Source of the DNA: Gemmatimonadota bacterium
Lineage (GTDB): Bacteria > Gemmatimonadota > Gemmatimonadetes > Gemmatimonadales > GWC2-71-9
Direction: 5' to 3'
Assembly: GCA_016720805.1 (NCBI GenBank)
Contig: JADKJZ010000001.1
Span: 434,001 to 498,000, forward strand
DNA length: 64,000 nucleotides
Below are positions 15,839 to 24,603 of this stretch, piece after piece (within the stretch, counting starts at the first letter, position 1; the number at the start of each line of letters is the position of its first letter). Position numbers and translations under genes: made by a program. The notes under the pieces were generated by a model, which saw nothing but the letters and a program-made list of their open reading frames with translations, was not told the origin of the DNA and ran no database searches.

Positions 15839-17677
15839 TCAGGGACCCGTCGCACCGGGCTGCGCGATCGGCGCCGTGGCCTCGATCTGCGCGTTGGTCT
15901 TGAAGAGGGCGTCGCGCTTGTCGACCACCTTCGCCGCCTTGCGGAGCGACGCCAGGTACTGGCGAATCCGCTCCTGCCGCATCCCCTGGATCGCATCGGC
16001 GCGCAGCTGGTCCTTCCCGGTCACGAAGGCGAGCGAGTCCGCGGGCAGGCGCTGGATCATCTGCACCACGTAGAGGCCTTCGTCGGTCTGGATGACGTCG
16101 GACGTCTGGCCGTCACGCAGCCCGAAGATGGCACCGACCAGCTTGGCGTTGCTGATCGGCGGGGAGACCCGGGCGAAGGCAGGGAACTCGCGATTCGACA
16201 GGCCCAGGGCCTTCGACGCCTCGGGCAACGGCGTGCCAGCCTTGACCCGTGCGATCAACTCGTTCGCGATCGCCTTGGCCTTCTCGTCCTTCTTGTCCTC
16301 GCGGGCCTGCCGCTCCACCGTGCCGCGAATCTGCTGCAGCGTCGGTGTCCCGGCCTCGGCGATCGAGTCGAGGCGGAAGACGTAGAACGCCGTCTCCCCT
16401 TCGATGACCGGTGAGGTCTCGCCCTGCTTGGCGCGCATGGACCACGCGCCGGCATCCGGGATCACGTACGGCCCGAGGAGCACCCGGCCCCCCTGCTGCA
16501 CGGCGCCGGTCTGGCCGATCGGCAGGCGGAGCACCCGCGCCACCGTGTCGAGCGCGGCCGGATCGAGATGCTCCGCGCCCAGGCGCTCGAGCGAATCGGC
16601 CATGGCGTCGACCTGGTCGCGGTGGGTGCCGGCCAGCTCGAAGGGAATCAGGATGTGCCGCGCGGTCGCCGAATCGGCGGTGCGCTTGGAGACCTCGATC
16701 AGGTGATACCCGAACGACGTCTTGACCGGCTGGCTCAGCGTGTTGAGCGGCAACGAGAAGGCGGCGGTGTCGAACGGCGCCACCATCGTCCCCTTCGCGA
16801 AGGTGCCGAGCTCGCCGCCATTGGCCGCGCTGCCGTCGCTCGACTCGCGTCGCGCGACTTCGGCGAACGGGGCGCCGCCGACCAGCTCGGCGCGGATCGC
16901 GGTGACCCGCGCGAGCGCGGCCGCCGAGTCCGAGGCATCCAGGTTGCGGGGCACCGACACGAAGCTCATGAAGGCGGAGCGCGGACGCTCGAACTCCTTC
17001 TTGTGTGCGGCGTAATAGGCCTCGACTTCGGCGGGCGTGACGCTGACCGCCGTGTCCGAGATCAGGCTCTGGCCGATGATCGCCGTCAGCGAGATCTTGG
17101 CGAGTTCCTTCTGGTCGCGGTAGCGCTCCCAGAGGGCGGGGTCGGAGAGGTAGGCGTCGGCCGTGATCGCGACCAGCAGCTTCCGCCGCATCAACTCTTC
17201 GCGATAGCGCGCCTCGAGCTGCGGGATGAACTGCTGTCCGACCGGCGACGCCAGCCACCGCTGGTACTTCGACATGTCGAACTTGCCGTTGGTCTGGAAG
17301 TCCGGGGCAGTCTGCACCTCGTCGGGCGGGACGTTGCGGAGCACGTCCGCGACCTCGTCCGCCGTGACGGTGATGTTGCGGCGCTCGATCTCGCTGGTCA
17401 GCGAGACGTTCTGGATCAGCTGCTCCCAGACGTCGTCACGGACCTTCTCGAGTTCGTCCATCCCGAGGCTGCCACCCTGCTGGGTGACGGCGTTCTGGAC
17501 CGCGGCCGAATACAGGCGCGACTCGATCTTCTGACCGTTGACCGAGCCGACGGAGGTGTTCGTCATGAACCCGCCCGACCCGGTGATGCCGCTGAGGTCG
17601 ACGATCATCCAGATGAGGAAGGTGATCGTGATCAGCAGGACGACCGGCTTGGCGGCGTTGCGGAAGGCTTGCATCAT
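15839..17677 (-). CDS. ppiD: PpiD/SurA-type peptidyl-prolyl isomerase
   Basis: 612 aa. A single N-terminal membrane anchor (about residues 10-30, PVVLLITITFLIWMIVDL) puts the rest in the periplasm. A SurA_N-like chaperone domain (about 40-220) precedes a parvulin rotamase domain (about 235-345; RRESSDGSAANGGELGTFAKG...FGYHLIEVSKRT), with a second degenerate parvulin-like region after it. Helps fold exported proteins. Starts at tandem ATGs; the outer one is taken. It has its own promoter and terminator. Confidence 0.88.
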   Translation of the reverse strand: MMQAFRNAAKPVVLLITITFLIWMIVDLSGITGSGGFMTNTSVGSVNGQKIESRLYSAAVQNAVTQQGGSLGMDELEKVRDDVWEQLIQNVSLTSEIERRNITVTADEVADVLRNVPPDEVQTAPDFQTNGKFDMSKYQRWLASPVGQQFIPQLEARYREELMRRKLLVAITADAYLSDPALWERYRDQKELAKISLTAIIGQSLISDTAVSVTPAEVEAYYAAHKKEFERPRSAFMSFVSVPRNLDASDSAAALARVTAIRAELVGGAPFAEVARRESSDGSAANGGELGTFAKGTMVAPFDTAAFSLPLNTLSQPVKTSFGYHLIEVSKRTADSATARHILIPFELAGTHRDQVDAMADSLERLGAEHLDPAALDTVARVLRLPIGQTGAVQQGGRVLLGPYVIPDAGAWSMRAKQGETSPVIEGETAFYVFRLDSIAEAGTPTLQQIRGTVERQAREDKKDEKAKAIANELIARVKAGTPLPEASKALGLSNREFPAFARVSPPISNAKLVGAIFGLRDGQTSDVIQTDEGLYVVQMIQRLPADSLAFVTGKDQLRADAIQGMRQERIRQYLASLRKAAKVVDKRDALFKTNAQIEATAPIAQPGATGP

Positions 17678-17719
17678 AGGCGGTCAACCAGCTCCGGACT
17701 GAGAAGGAAACAGCCCGCA

Positions 17720-17748
17720 AAGCTAGGGTGGCGAGGGGGGAACCTCAA
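17720..17748 (-). promoter_or_regulatory. Sigma70-type promoter for ppiD
   Basis: On the - strand TTGAGG (17748-17743), a 17-nt spacer and TAGCTT (17725-17720) lie 43 nt upstream of the ppiD ATG. TAGCTT recurs as -10 element of recA, rpsU and hrcA. Confidence 0.6.
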
Positions 17749-17761
17749 GCCGGGGGTCGCC

Positions 17762-17789
17762 TTGACACCGCCACCGGGGACGCTAGTGT
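17762..17789 (+). promoter_or_regulatory. Sigma70-type promoter for the 17829 TPR-aroQ operon
   Basis: TTGACA (17762-17767), 16-nt spacer, TAGTGT (17784-17789), about 40 nt before the ATG at 17829. Divergent from the ppiD promoter. Confidence 0.65.
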
Positions 17790-17828
17790 TGGCCTCCCAC
17801 CCCTTGTCCTCTCGCTGCGCAGGACCGG

Positions 17829-18692
17829 ATGTCACACAGCCCCGAACTCGACCACCTCGCCGCCCGCTGGGCGGAAGCCCCCGACGGGACGGCCTTCGCC
17901 GCGCTCGCCGATGGGCTCCGCAAGGCCGGGGCGCTCGCCGAGGCAGAGGCCGTGGCACTGGTTGGACTGTCGCGGCACCCCGAGCTGGTGCCGGGGCTGA
18001 TCGCCCTCGCCAAGGTCCGCGAAGCCCAAGGGGACCTCGCAGGGGCGTCCGCGACCCTCCAGCGCGCCCTTGGGGCAGATCCCAGCCACCCGGTGGTGCT
18101 GGAGGCCCTGGCCGGCCTCGCAGCGGCCTCCGGCGACCCGGAGGGCTCCCGCGCCTGGTTGATGGTCGCCGAGGCCACCGAGGACGATGCCGGGGTCGGC
18201 CCGGCGCCTGACCTCGCCGACTCGACCGCCCCACCGGAAGCCATCGCCGTCTTCGAGGCGGAGACGGCGGCCGAGGACGATTGGAACGACGGCGGTCTCT
18301 GGCCCGACGACGATGCGGCCGACGCCGACAGCGACGCGCCGGAGCTGGTCACCGAATCGCTGGCGAACCTCTTCTTCCACCAGGGGCACCTCGATCGCGC
18401 GGCGGCAGCGTTCCGGACGTTGGCCGATCGTCACCCCGAGCAGGTCGAGTTCGTCGGCCGGGCCGAGGCGATCGAGCGCGACCTGCAGGCCCGTCGCCCG
18501 CGCCCCTTCGACTCGGCCGTCAGCGGCGGCACCCCGCTCGGAGAATGGCTCGCCCGCGTGGCCGCCGCCGCCCCCGCCGTCTCCGCGCGGGACGAGGGCT
18601 TCGATGCCTTCTACGAGGCGCCGTTGCCGGCCGCCCGGGACACGGCCGACTTCACCGCGTTTCAGGACTGGCTCAAGGGGCTCGGCCGATGA
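17829..18692 (+). CDS. TPR-like protein of unknown function
   Basis: 287 aa, soluble. Helical repeats resembling TPRs at about residues 10-115 (ALADGLRKAGALAEAEAVAL, LAKVREAQGDLAGASATLQ) and about 175-220 (LANLFFHQGHLDRAAAAFRTL), separated by an acidic, Asp/Ala-rich stretch, with a C-terminal segment of no recognised type. First gene of the run leading to ftsK; its TGA overlaps the aroQ ATG. Role unknown. Confidence 0.7.
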   Translation: MSHSPELDHLAARWAEAPDGTAFAALADGLRKAGALAEAEAVALVGLSRHPELVPGLIALAKVREAQGDLAGASATLQRALGADPSHPVVLEALAGLAAASGDPEGSRAWLMVAEATEDDAGVGPAPDLADSTAPPEAIAVFEAETAAEDDWNDGGLWPDDDAADADSDAPELVTESLANLFFHQGHLDRAAAAFRTLADRHPEQVEFVGRAEAIERDLQARRPRPFDSAVSGGTPLGEWLARVAAAAPAVSARDEGFDAFYEAPLPAARDTADFTAFQDWLKGLGR

Positions 18693-19129
18693 TCCGGATC
18701 ACCGTCCTCAACGGACCGAACCTCAATCTCCTCGGCCAGCGCGAGCCGTCGATCTACGGCGCCACCACGCTCGCGGAGCTCGAGGTGCAGGTCCGCGCCC
18801 GCGCCGAGACGCTCGACGTGGCCATCGAGTGGATCCAGTCCAACCACGAAGGGGAGTTGGTGGATCTGGTGCAGGGGCTGCGCGGCCGTGCCGATGGCGC
18901 GATCGTGAACCTCGGCGCGTACACCCACACCTCGCTCGCGTTGCGCGATGCCTTCCTTGCGGCGCCGATCCCGTTCATCGAAGTGCACCTCTCGAACCTC
19001 TATCGTCGCGAAGCGGCCCGGCATCATTCGCTGACCGCCGACCAGGCCATCGGGATGATCAGCGGGCTCGGCGCGCGCGGCTACCTGCTCGCCCTGGACG
19101 CACTCGCCGGCATCCTGCGGGATGATTGA
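18689..19129 (+). CDS. aroQ: Type II 3-dehydroquinate dehydratase
   Basis: 146 aa, standard length. Starts MIRITVLNGPNLNLLGQREPSIYG: the active-site lid with the catalytic Tyr (about residue 24). Further motifs: SNHEGELVD, IVNLGAYTHTSLALRDA and IEVHLSNLYRREAARHHS. Converts 3-dehydroquinate to 3-dehydroshikimate in the shikimate pathway. The ATG overlaps the preceding TGA and the end overlaps the peptidase start by 8 nt. Confidence 0.95.
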   Translation: MIRITVLNGPNLNLLGQREPSIYGATTLAELEVQVRARAETLDVAIEWIQSNHEGELVDLVQGLRGRADGAIVNLGAYTHTSLALRDAFLAAPIPFIEVHLSNLYRREAARHHSLTADQAIGMISGLGARGYLLALDALAGILRDD

Positions 19130-20204
19130 TCGCCGCCAGGCGAGGCAGGCCTCGGTGCGTCGGGCGATGGTCGCCGAGGGACTCGACGCGCTGCTGGTGA
19201 GCCACCTCCCCAACATCCGGTGGCTGACCGGCTTCACCGGTTCGGCGGCGCAATTGCTCCTGACGGCCGAGCATGCGCTCTTGCTGACCGACTTCCGCTA
19301 CGCCACCCAGGCGCCGCAGGAGGCAGGGAGTGCGGCCGACGTCGTGATCGAGCGCGCCTCGGTCTGGGAGCGGGTGCGTCGCGAGGTCGAGCGGCGTCAG
19401 CTGGAGGCGATCGGGTTCGAGGCCACCAGCCTCACGGTGCGAGATGCGGAACGCCTCGAGGGCGCCGCTCGCGGTCGCTTCCGCCCGGTCAGTGAATTGG
19501 TCGAGGGGCAGCGGCAGGTGAAGGACGACGACGAACTCACCGCGATTCGCGCGGCCGCGGCGTTGGCCCATGAGGCGCTGGACGCCGTCCTGCCGACGAT
19601 CCGCGCCGGCGACCGCGAGATTGACGTTGCCGCGCGACTCGAGGCGGCGCTGCGGGTTCGCGGCAGCGAGTGGCACCCGTTCCAGACGATAGTCGCCTCG
19701 GGACCGCGGTCGGCGCTCCCGCATGCGGGAACGTCGGAGCGGGTCATCGGCCGGGGCGAGTTTCTGTTGATCGACTACGGGGCGATCGTCGACGGTTACT
19801 GCTCGGACATCACCCGGACCGTGGTGGTCGGGGCCGCGCCGGATGAGCGTCAGCAGCGGATTTACGGGTTGGTGCAGTCCGCCCAGCGGGTCGCCCGGGA
19901 GGCGGTCCGGGCCGGCATGACCGGCCGGGAGGCCGACGCGCTGGCCCGGACGCCACTCGCCGAAGCGGGCTACGGCGAGGCGTTCGGCCATTCGCTGGGG
20001 CACGGGATCGGGTTGGAAGTCCATGAATCACCACGACTTGCCGCCACCTCCGACGGGCTCCTCCCGGTCGGGGCGGTGGTCACGATTGAACCGGGGATCT
20101 ATCTTCCCGGTTGGGGTGGGGTCCGCCTCGAGGACGACGTCTGGCTCTCCGCCGACGGTCCGGTCCTCCTGAGCAACGGCCACACCGATCTACTCACGAT
20201 CTGA
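19122..20204 (+). CDS. M24 Xaa-Pro aminopeptidase/dipeptidase family
   Basis: 360 aa. N-terminal creatinase-like domain (about residues 1-130, LPNIRWLTGFTGS) and C-terminal pita-bread peptidase domain with the metal ligands in LIDYGAIVDGYCSDITRT (two Asp), GHSLGHGIGLEVHESP (His) and VVTIEPGIYLPGWGGVRLEDD (two Glu). Removes N-terminal residues before Pro. The place between aroQ and efp is the usual one in many bacteria. Confidence 0.92.
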   Translation: MIDRRQARQASVRRAMVAEGLDALLVSHLPNIRWLTGFTGSAAQLLLTAEHALLLTDFRYATQAPQEAGSAADVVIERASVWERVRREVERRQLEAIGFEATSLTVRDAERLEGAARGRFRPVSELVEGQRQVKDDDELTAIRAAAALAHEALDAVLPTIRAGDREIDVAARLEAALRVRGSEWHPFQTIVASGPRSALPHAGTSERVIGRGEFLLIDYGAIVDGYCSDITRTVVVGAAPDERQQRIYGLVQSAQRVAREAVRAGMTGREADALARTPLAEAGYGEAFGHSLGHGIGLEVHESPRLAATSDGLLPVGAVVTIEPGIYLPGWGGVRLEDDVWLSADGPVLLSNGHTDLLTI

Positions 20205-20225
20205 GAGCCTGGGGCAGGAGACGGC

Positions 20226-20786
20226 GTGGCAAGTACCGCGGACATCCGCAATGGGATAGTGATGGAGCAGGACGGCAAGCTGCTGCAGGTGGTCTACTTC
20301 CAGCACGTGAAGCCGGGGAAGGGAAGCGCCTTCGTGCGGACCAAGCTCCGGAATGTCCGGACCGGTCTGGTCGTCGAGCGGACCTTCCCGTCGGGCGAGC
20401 GCTTCACCGAAGTCGAGCTCAACCGTCGGCCGATGACCTATTCCTACAAGGATGGCGATTCGTTCCATTTCATGGACCTGCAATCGTACGACGACATCCC
20501 GCTCACGGCGGCGTTGATCGGCGACGACCAGTTGAAGTACCTGAAGGAAGGGATGGAATGCACCGGCCTGGTGCATGACGAACAGGTCATCCTCCTCGAG
20601 CTGCCGATGTTCGTCGAACTCGAGATCGTGGAGACCGACCCGGGGATCCGCGGCGACACCGCCACCGGGGGGACCAAGCCGGCCCGCCTGGAGACCGGCG
20701 CGGTGGTGCAGGTGCCGCTCTTCATTGAACCCGGGACACTCATTCGCGTCGACCGGCGCGAGGACAAGTACCTGACCCGCGTATGA
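20226..20786 (+). CDS. efp: Elongation factor P
   Basis: 186 aa, three OB-like domains. The loop HVKPGKGSAFVR has the modifiable Lys at residue 32. EF-P binds ribosomes stalled at polyproline and stimulates peptide-bond formation. No EpmA/B or other modification gene is nearby. GTG start with GGGGCAGGAGA upstream. Its TGA overlaps the accB ATG. Confidence 0.96.
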   Translation: MASTADIRNGIVMEQDGKLLQVVYFQHVKPGKGSAFVRTKLRNVRTGLVVERTFPSGERFTEVELNRRPMTYSYKDGDSFHFMDLQSYDDIPLTAALIGDDQLKYLKEGMECTGLVHDEQVILLELPMFVELEIVETDPGIRGDTATGGTKPARLETGAVVQVPLFIEPGTLIRVDRREDKYLTRV

Positions 20787-21325
20787 CACCTGACGACATG
20801 CAGGAACTCGCCCGCGCGATGGAAAAGATGCCCGGTCTCAAGGGGATCGACCTTCGCGACGTCCGTCGGCTCGCGGCGCTCCTCCGGGAGCAGCCCGAGA
20901 TCGGCTCGATCGAACTGAAGGGCCTCTTCGGCACCGGGGTGGTGATCACCCGGACCTCGCACGGTGTCGCCTCAAGCGCGCCGGCGGCCCCGATGTACCA
21001 GCTTCCCGTGGCTACTTCGGCCCCCATGGCCGCGTTGCCGCCTGCGGCCTCGGACTCCGCGCCGGCGCCGTTGCCGTCGACACTCAAGGAGGTCCGCTCG
21101 CCGATGGTGGGGACCCTCTATCTCCAGCCGGAACCGGGAGCGGAGCCGTACGTCCGCATCGGGTCGCGCGTGACGGCGGGGCAGACGGTCTGCATCATCG
21201 AGGCGATGAAGATCATGAACGAGATCGAGGCCGAAGTGTCGGGCATTGTCCGCGAGATCGGCGTCGAGGATTCCTCGCCGGTGGAATACGGACAGGTGCT
21301 CTTCCGCGTGGACCCGAATGGCTGA
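20783..21325 (+). CDS. accB: Biotin carboxyl carrier protein of acetyl-CoA carboxylase
   Basis: 180 aa. Helical N-terminal part (about residues 1-60), Pro/Ala linker (about 65-105) and a biotinyl domain with VRSPMVGTLYLQPEPGAEPYVRIG and EAMKIMNEIEAE, the biotinylated Lys being about residue 143. Carries carboxybiotin between AccC and the AccA/D transferase in fatty acid synthesis. Separated from accC by a pilT-like gene, to which it is overlapped. Confidence 0.95.
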   Translation: MTPDDMQELARAMEKMPGLKGIDLRDVRRLAALLREQPEIGSIELKGLFGTGVVITRTSHGVASSAPAAPMYQLPVATSAPMAALPPAASDSAPAPLPSTLKEVRSPMVGTLYLQPEPGAEPYVRIGSRVTAGQTVCIIEAMKIMNEIEAEVSGIVREIGVEDSSPVEYGQVLFRVDPNG

Positions 21326-22490
21326 CGAGGCCCCGGCGGAAGTCGTCGGCGTCGGCCCCGTCGCCACGGATGCACCGGGTGGGGGCTTCCAGTTCCGCCA
21401 GGCCATCGTGCAGATGGTCCAGCGGGGCGCGTCCGACCTGCTCCTCAAGGCGGGACGCCCGCCGACCGTGCGCGTGAACGGCAACCTCGAAGCGTTGCCG
21501 ATGCCGCCGCTCAAGCCCGAGGACCTGAAGCAGCTCGGCGAGCAGTTGATGACGCCGCGGCAGGCGCGCGAGTTCGCCGAGACGAAGGAGATGGACTTCG
21601 GCATCGGCGTGCCCGGCATCGGCCGCTTCCGGACCAATCTCTACAACCAGCGGGGCACCGTCGCGTTCGCGTTGCGCGCGATTCCGTACGAAGTGCGCAC
21701 CATCAGCGAACTGCAGCTTCCGCCGGTCATCGAGGCGCTGGCGTCGCGTCCGCGCGGCCTGGTGCTCGTCACCGGCGTCACCGGCTCCGGCAAGTCGACC
21801 ACGCTCGCGGCGATGATCGAGCACATCAATCGCACCCGTCGCGTGAACATCATCACGGTCGAGGACCCGATCGAGTTCCTCCACCGCGACCAGCTCTCCA
21901 GCGTGTCGCAGCGTGAGGTCGGTTCCGATACGATGTCGTTCGGCGGGGCCCTCCGTCACGTCCTGCGGCAGGACCCCGACGTCATCCTCATCGGCGAAAT
22001 CCGCGACTCCGAGACGATGGACACCGCCCTCAAGGCGGCCGACACCGGCCACCTGGTGCTCTCGACCATCCACACCACGGATGCCACGCAGACCATCTCG
22101 CGCATCCTGTCGTTCTATCCGCCGTTCCAGCACGGCGAGATCCGGATGCTCCTTTCCACCGCGCTCGCCGCGGTGATCTCGATGCGCCTGGTGCCGCGGG
22201 CCGATGGTCGGGGCCGCGTGCCCGCGATCGAGATCCTCGTCAACTCCGCCGCCGTCGCCGACAACATCCGCGACATGAACAAGGCGCTGAACATTCCCGA
22301 CCTGATCGCCGAGGGCGGCGTGTCCTACGGGATGCAGTCCTTCGACCAGTCGCTGATGCGCTGGCTGCAGGAGGGGACCATCGCGTACGACGAGGCCGTG
22401 CGGAATGCCACCAACCCGAGCGAGTTCGCGCTGCGGGTGTCGGGCATCAGCGCCGCCTCCGATCGCACCTTCAACGACCTGGGACGCTGA
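21318..22490 (+). CDS. pilT: PilT-type twitching motility ATPase
   Basis: 390 aa. Secretion-ATPase N-domain (about residues 20-120), Walker A GVTGSGKSTT (about 153), Asp box IITVEDPIEFLH, Walker B DVILIGEIRD and His box LSTIHTTDA. PilT depolymerises type IV pili. No other pilus gene is nearby. ATG 21318 overlaps the accB end by 8 nt; an upstream in-frame codon would extend further into accB. Its TGA overlaps the accC ATG. PilT is favoured over PilB/PilU by overall length and the order of motifs. Confidence 0.88.
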   Translation: MADEAPAEVVGVGPVATDAPGGGFQFRQAIVQMVQRGASDLLLKAGRPPTVRVNGNLEALPMPPLKPEDLKQLGEQLMTPRQAREFAETKEMDFGIGVPGIGRFRTNLYNQRGTVAFALRAIPYEVRTISELQLPPVIEALASRPRGLVLVTGVTGSGKSTTLAAMIEHINRTRRVNIITVEDPIEFLHRDQLSSVSQREVGSDTMSFGGALRHVLRQDPDVILIGEIRDSETMDTALKAADTGHLVLSTIHTTDATQTISRILSFYPPFQHGEIRMLLSTALAAVISMRLVPRADGRGRVPAIEILVNSAAVADNIRDMNKALNIPDLIAEGGVSYGMQSFDQSLMRWLQEGTIAYDEAVRNATNPSEFALRVSGISAASDRTFNDLGR

Positions 22491-23866
22491 TGTTTCGCAA
22501 GGTGATGGTGGCCAATCGCGGTGAGATCGCGCTCCGCGTGATTCGCGCCTGTCGGGAACTCGGCATCCGGACCGTCGCCGTGTACAGCGAGGCCGACCGA
22601 GAATCGCTGCACGTGCGGTTTGCCGACGACGATGTCTGCATCGGGCCGCCGCCGGGGCGGCTCTCCTATCTCCGGATCCCGAACCTGATCGCCGCCGCGG
22701 AAGTGACCGGCGCCGATGCGATCCACCCGGGCTACGGCTTCCTCGCCGAGAACGCGGAGTTCGCCGACACCTGCCGCGCGTCGAACATCGCGTTCATCGG
22801 TCCGACGGGCGACCAGATCCGCGCCATGGGCGACAAGGCCTCGGCACGGCGCCTCGCCGCCGAAGCCGGCGTGCCGACGGTGCCGGGGTCGCCGGGGATC
22901 ATGCGCGACGTCGAGGAGGCGCTGCCGGTGGCCGAGGGGATCGGCTTCCCCGTGATCATCAAGGCGACGGCCGGCGGCGGCGGGAAGGGAATGCGCATCG
23001 CGCACGATGCCGACTCCTTTCCGCAGCTCTTCTCGCTGGCGCAGAACGAGGCGCTCTCCGCCTTCGGCAATGGCGATGTCTACGTCGAGAAATATCTCGC
23101 ACGGCCGCGGCACGTCGAGATCCAGGTGCTCGGCGACTTGCACGGCACCGTGATCCATCTGGGCGAGCGCGACTGCTCCGTGCAGCGCCGCCACCAGAAG
23201 CTGATCGAGGAGTCGCCGTCGCCGGCGCTCACCCCCGAGTTGCGCGCGCGGATGGGCGAGGCGGCGGTGCAGCTCGCCTCGGCGATCGACTACGCCGGCG
23301 CCGGGACGATCGAGTTCCTCCTCGACGAGGACGGCTCGTTCTACTTCATGGAGATGAACACGCGCATCCAGGTCGAGCATCCCGTGACCGAGATGGTCAC
23401 CGGCCACGACCTGGTGAAGGAGCAGATCCGCGTGGCGGCCGGCGAGCCGCTCTCGTTCGGCATCACGCCGCTGGTCGGTCACGCGATCGAGGTGCGCATC
23501 AACGCCGAAGATCCCTACCGCAACTTCCAGCCGTGCCCGGGACTCATCACCGCCTACCATCCGCCCGGCGGCCCCGGTGTCCGCGTCGACACGCACGTCT
23601 ACGCTGGCTACACCGTGCCGCCGTACTATGACTCGCTGCTCGCGAAGCTGATCGTCTGGGGCCGCGACCGGACCGAGGCGCTGGCGCGGCTCGGACAGGC
23701 GCTCGACTCGTTCATCCTCGAGGGTGTCACCACCACGATCCCCTTCCTGGCGCGCGTCATCCGCCATCCGGACTTCGTCGCCGGCAATGTCGACACCAAG
23801 TTTCTCGAGCGCGAGGCGCAACTGCTCCGCCCGGAGATCGCGCCCGGCGAGTCGCGCGAGGGATGA
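22490..23866 (+). CDS. accC: Biotin carboxylase subunit of acetyl-CoA carboxylase
   Basis: 458 aa. Begins MFRKVMVANRGEIALRVIRACRELG; ATP-grasp domain with KATAGGGGKGMRIA, the carboxylase signature YVEKYLARPRHVEIQVLGD and FMEMNTRIQVEHPVTE, and a C-terminal domain about residues 335-445. Carboxylates biotin on AccB using ATP and bicarbonate, the first step of fatty acid synthesis. TGATG overlap with pilT and ATGA overlap with comB. Confidence 0.96.
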   Translation: MFRKVMVANRGEIALRVIRACRELGIRTVAVYSEADRESLHVRFADDDVCIGPPPGRLSYLRIPNLIAAAEVTGADAIHPGYGFLAENAEFADTCRASNIAFIGPTGDQIRAMGDKASARRLAAEAGVPTVPGSPGIMRDVEEALPVAEGIGFPVIIKATAGGGGKGMRIAHDADSFPQLFSLAQNEALSAFGNGDVYVEKYLARPRHVEIQVLGDLHGTVIHLGERDCSVQRRHQKLIEESPSPALTPELRARMGEAAVQLASAIDYAGAGTIEFLLDEDGSFYFMEMNTRIQVEHPVTEMVTGHDLVKEQIRVAAGEPLSFGITPLVGHAIEVRINAEDPYRNFQPCPGLITAYHPPGGPGVRVDTHVYAGYTVPPYYDSLLAKLIVWGRDRTEALARLGQALDSFILEGVTTTIPFLARVIRHPDFVAGNVDTKFLEREAQLLRPEIAPGESREG

Positions 23867-24603
23867 CCGTCCACGTCGCCTTCACGCCGCTCGGGCTTCC
23901 GACAGCGGACGTGGCGGGGCGCACGGTCGTCGTCATCGACATCCTGCGCGCCACCACCAGCATCACGGCCGCGCTGCACCACGGGGCGCGCGCCGTGATC
24001 GTCGCGGCCGAGACGGACGAGGCGATCACGCTGGCACAGTCGCTTGACCGCACCGACGTCCTCCTCGCCGGCGAGCGCCACTGTGTGCGCATCCCCGGCT
24101 TCCAGCTGGGCAACTCGCCGGGCGAGATGCTCCCCGAGACGGTCCGTGGCAAGACCCTCGTGATGACCACCACCAACGGGACGCGTGCCCTGCTCGCGAC
24201 CGCCGGCGCGCACGAGGTGCTCGTCGGCGCGGCGGTGAACCTGAGCGTCGTCGGCGCCCGACTCCGGGATGCGGTGGCCGCGGGGCGGGACGTGCTGGTG
24301 CTCTGCGCCGGCCGCGAACACGGCTTCGGCATGGACGACGCCTATCTCGCCGGCCGGTTTGTCACCGAGGCACTCGGTGGCCGCCGCACGAGAAAGGGTC
24401 TCAACGACGCGGCCATCGTCTCGGTCGACCTGGTGCGCCGCTATGGCCACCGCATCGACCGCGCCCTGGCCCTCTCGGCCGCGGGCCGTGAGCTGATTCG
24501 CCTCGGCTTCGGCGCCGATGTCGAGGCCGCCGGGCAGATCGACACTCACCCGGTGCTCCCCACCTACCACGATCGTCGCATCACGCTGGCGGCGGCCGCA
24601 TGA
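23863..24603 (+). CDS. comB: 2-phosphosulfolactate phosphatase family (ComB)
   Basis: 246 aa. ComB pattern: VVVIDILRATTSITAALHHGA, LLAGERHCVRIPGF, LGNSPGEM, TTTNGTRALL and LVLCAGREHGFGMDDAYLAGR. In methanogens ComB hydrolyses 2-phosphosulfolactate in coenzyme M synthesis; in bacteria the role of this family is usually unproven. Coupled by 4-nt overlaps to accC and ftsK. Confidence 0.88.
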   Translation: MTVHVAFTPLGLPTADVAGRTVVVIDILRATTSITAALHHGARAVIVAAETDEAITLAQSLDRTDVLLAGERHCVRIPGFQLGNSPGEMLPETVRGKTLVMTTTNGTRALLATAGAHEVLVGAAVNLSVVGARLRDAVAAGRDVLVLCAGREHGFGMDDAYLAGRFVTEALGGRRTRKGLNDAAIVSVDLVRRYGHRIDRALALSAAGRELIRLGFGADVEAAGQIDTHPVLPTYHDRRITLAAAA

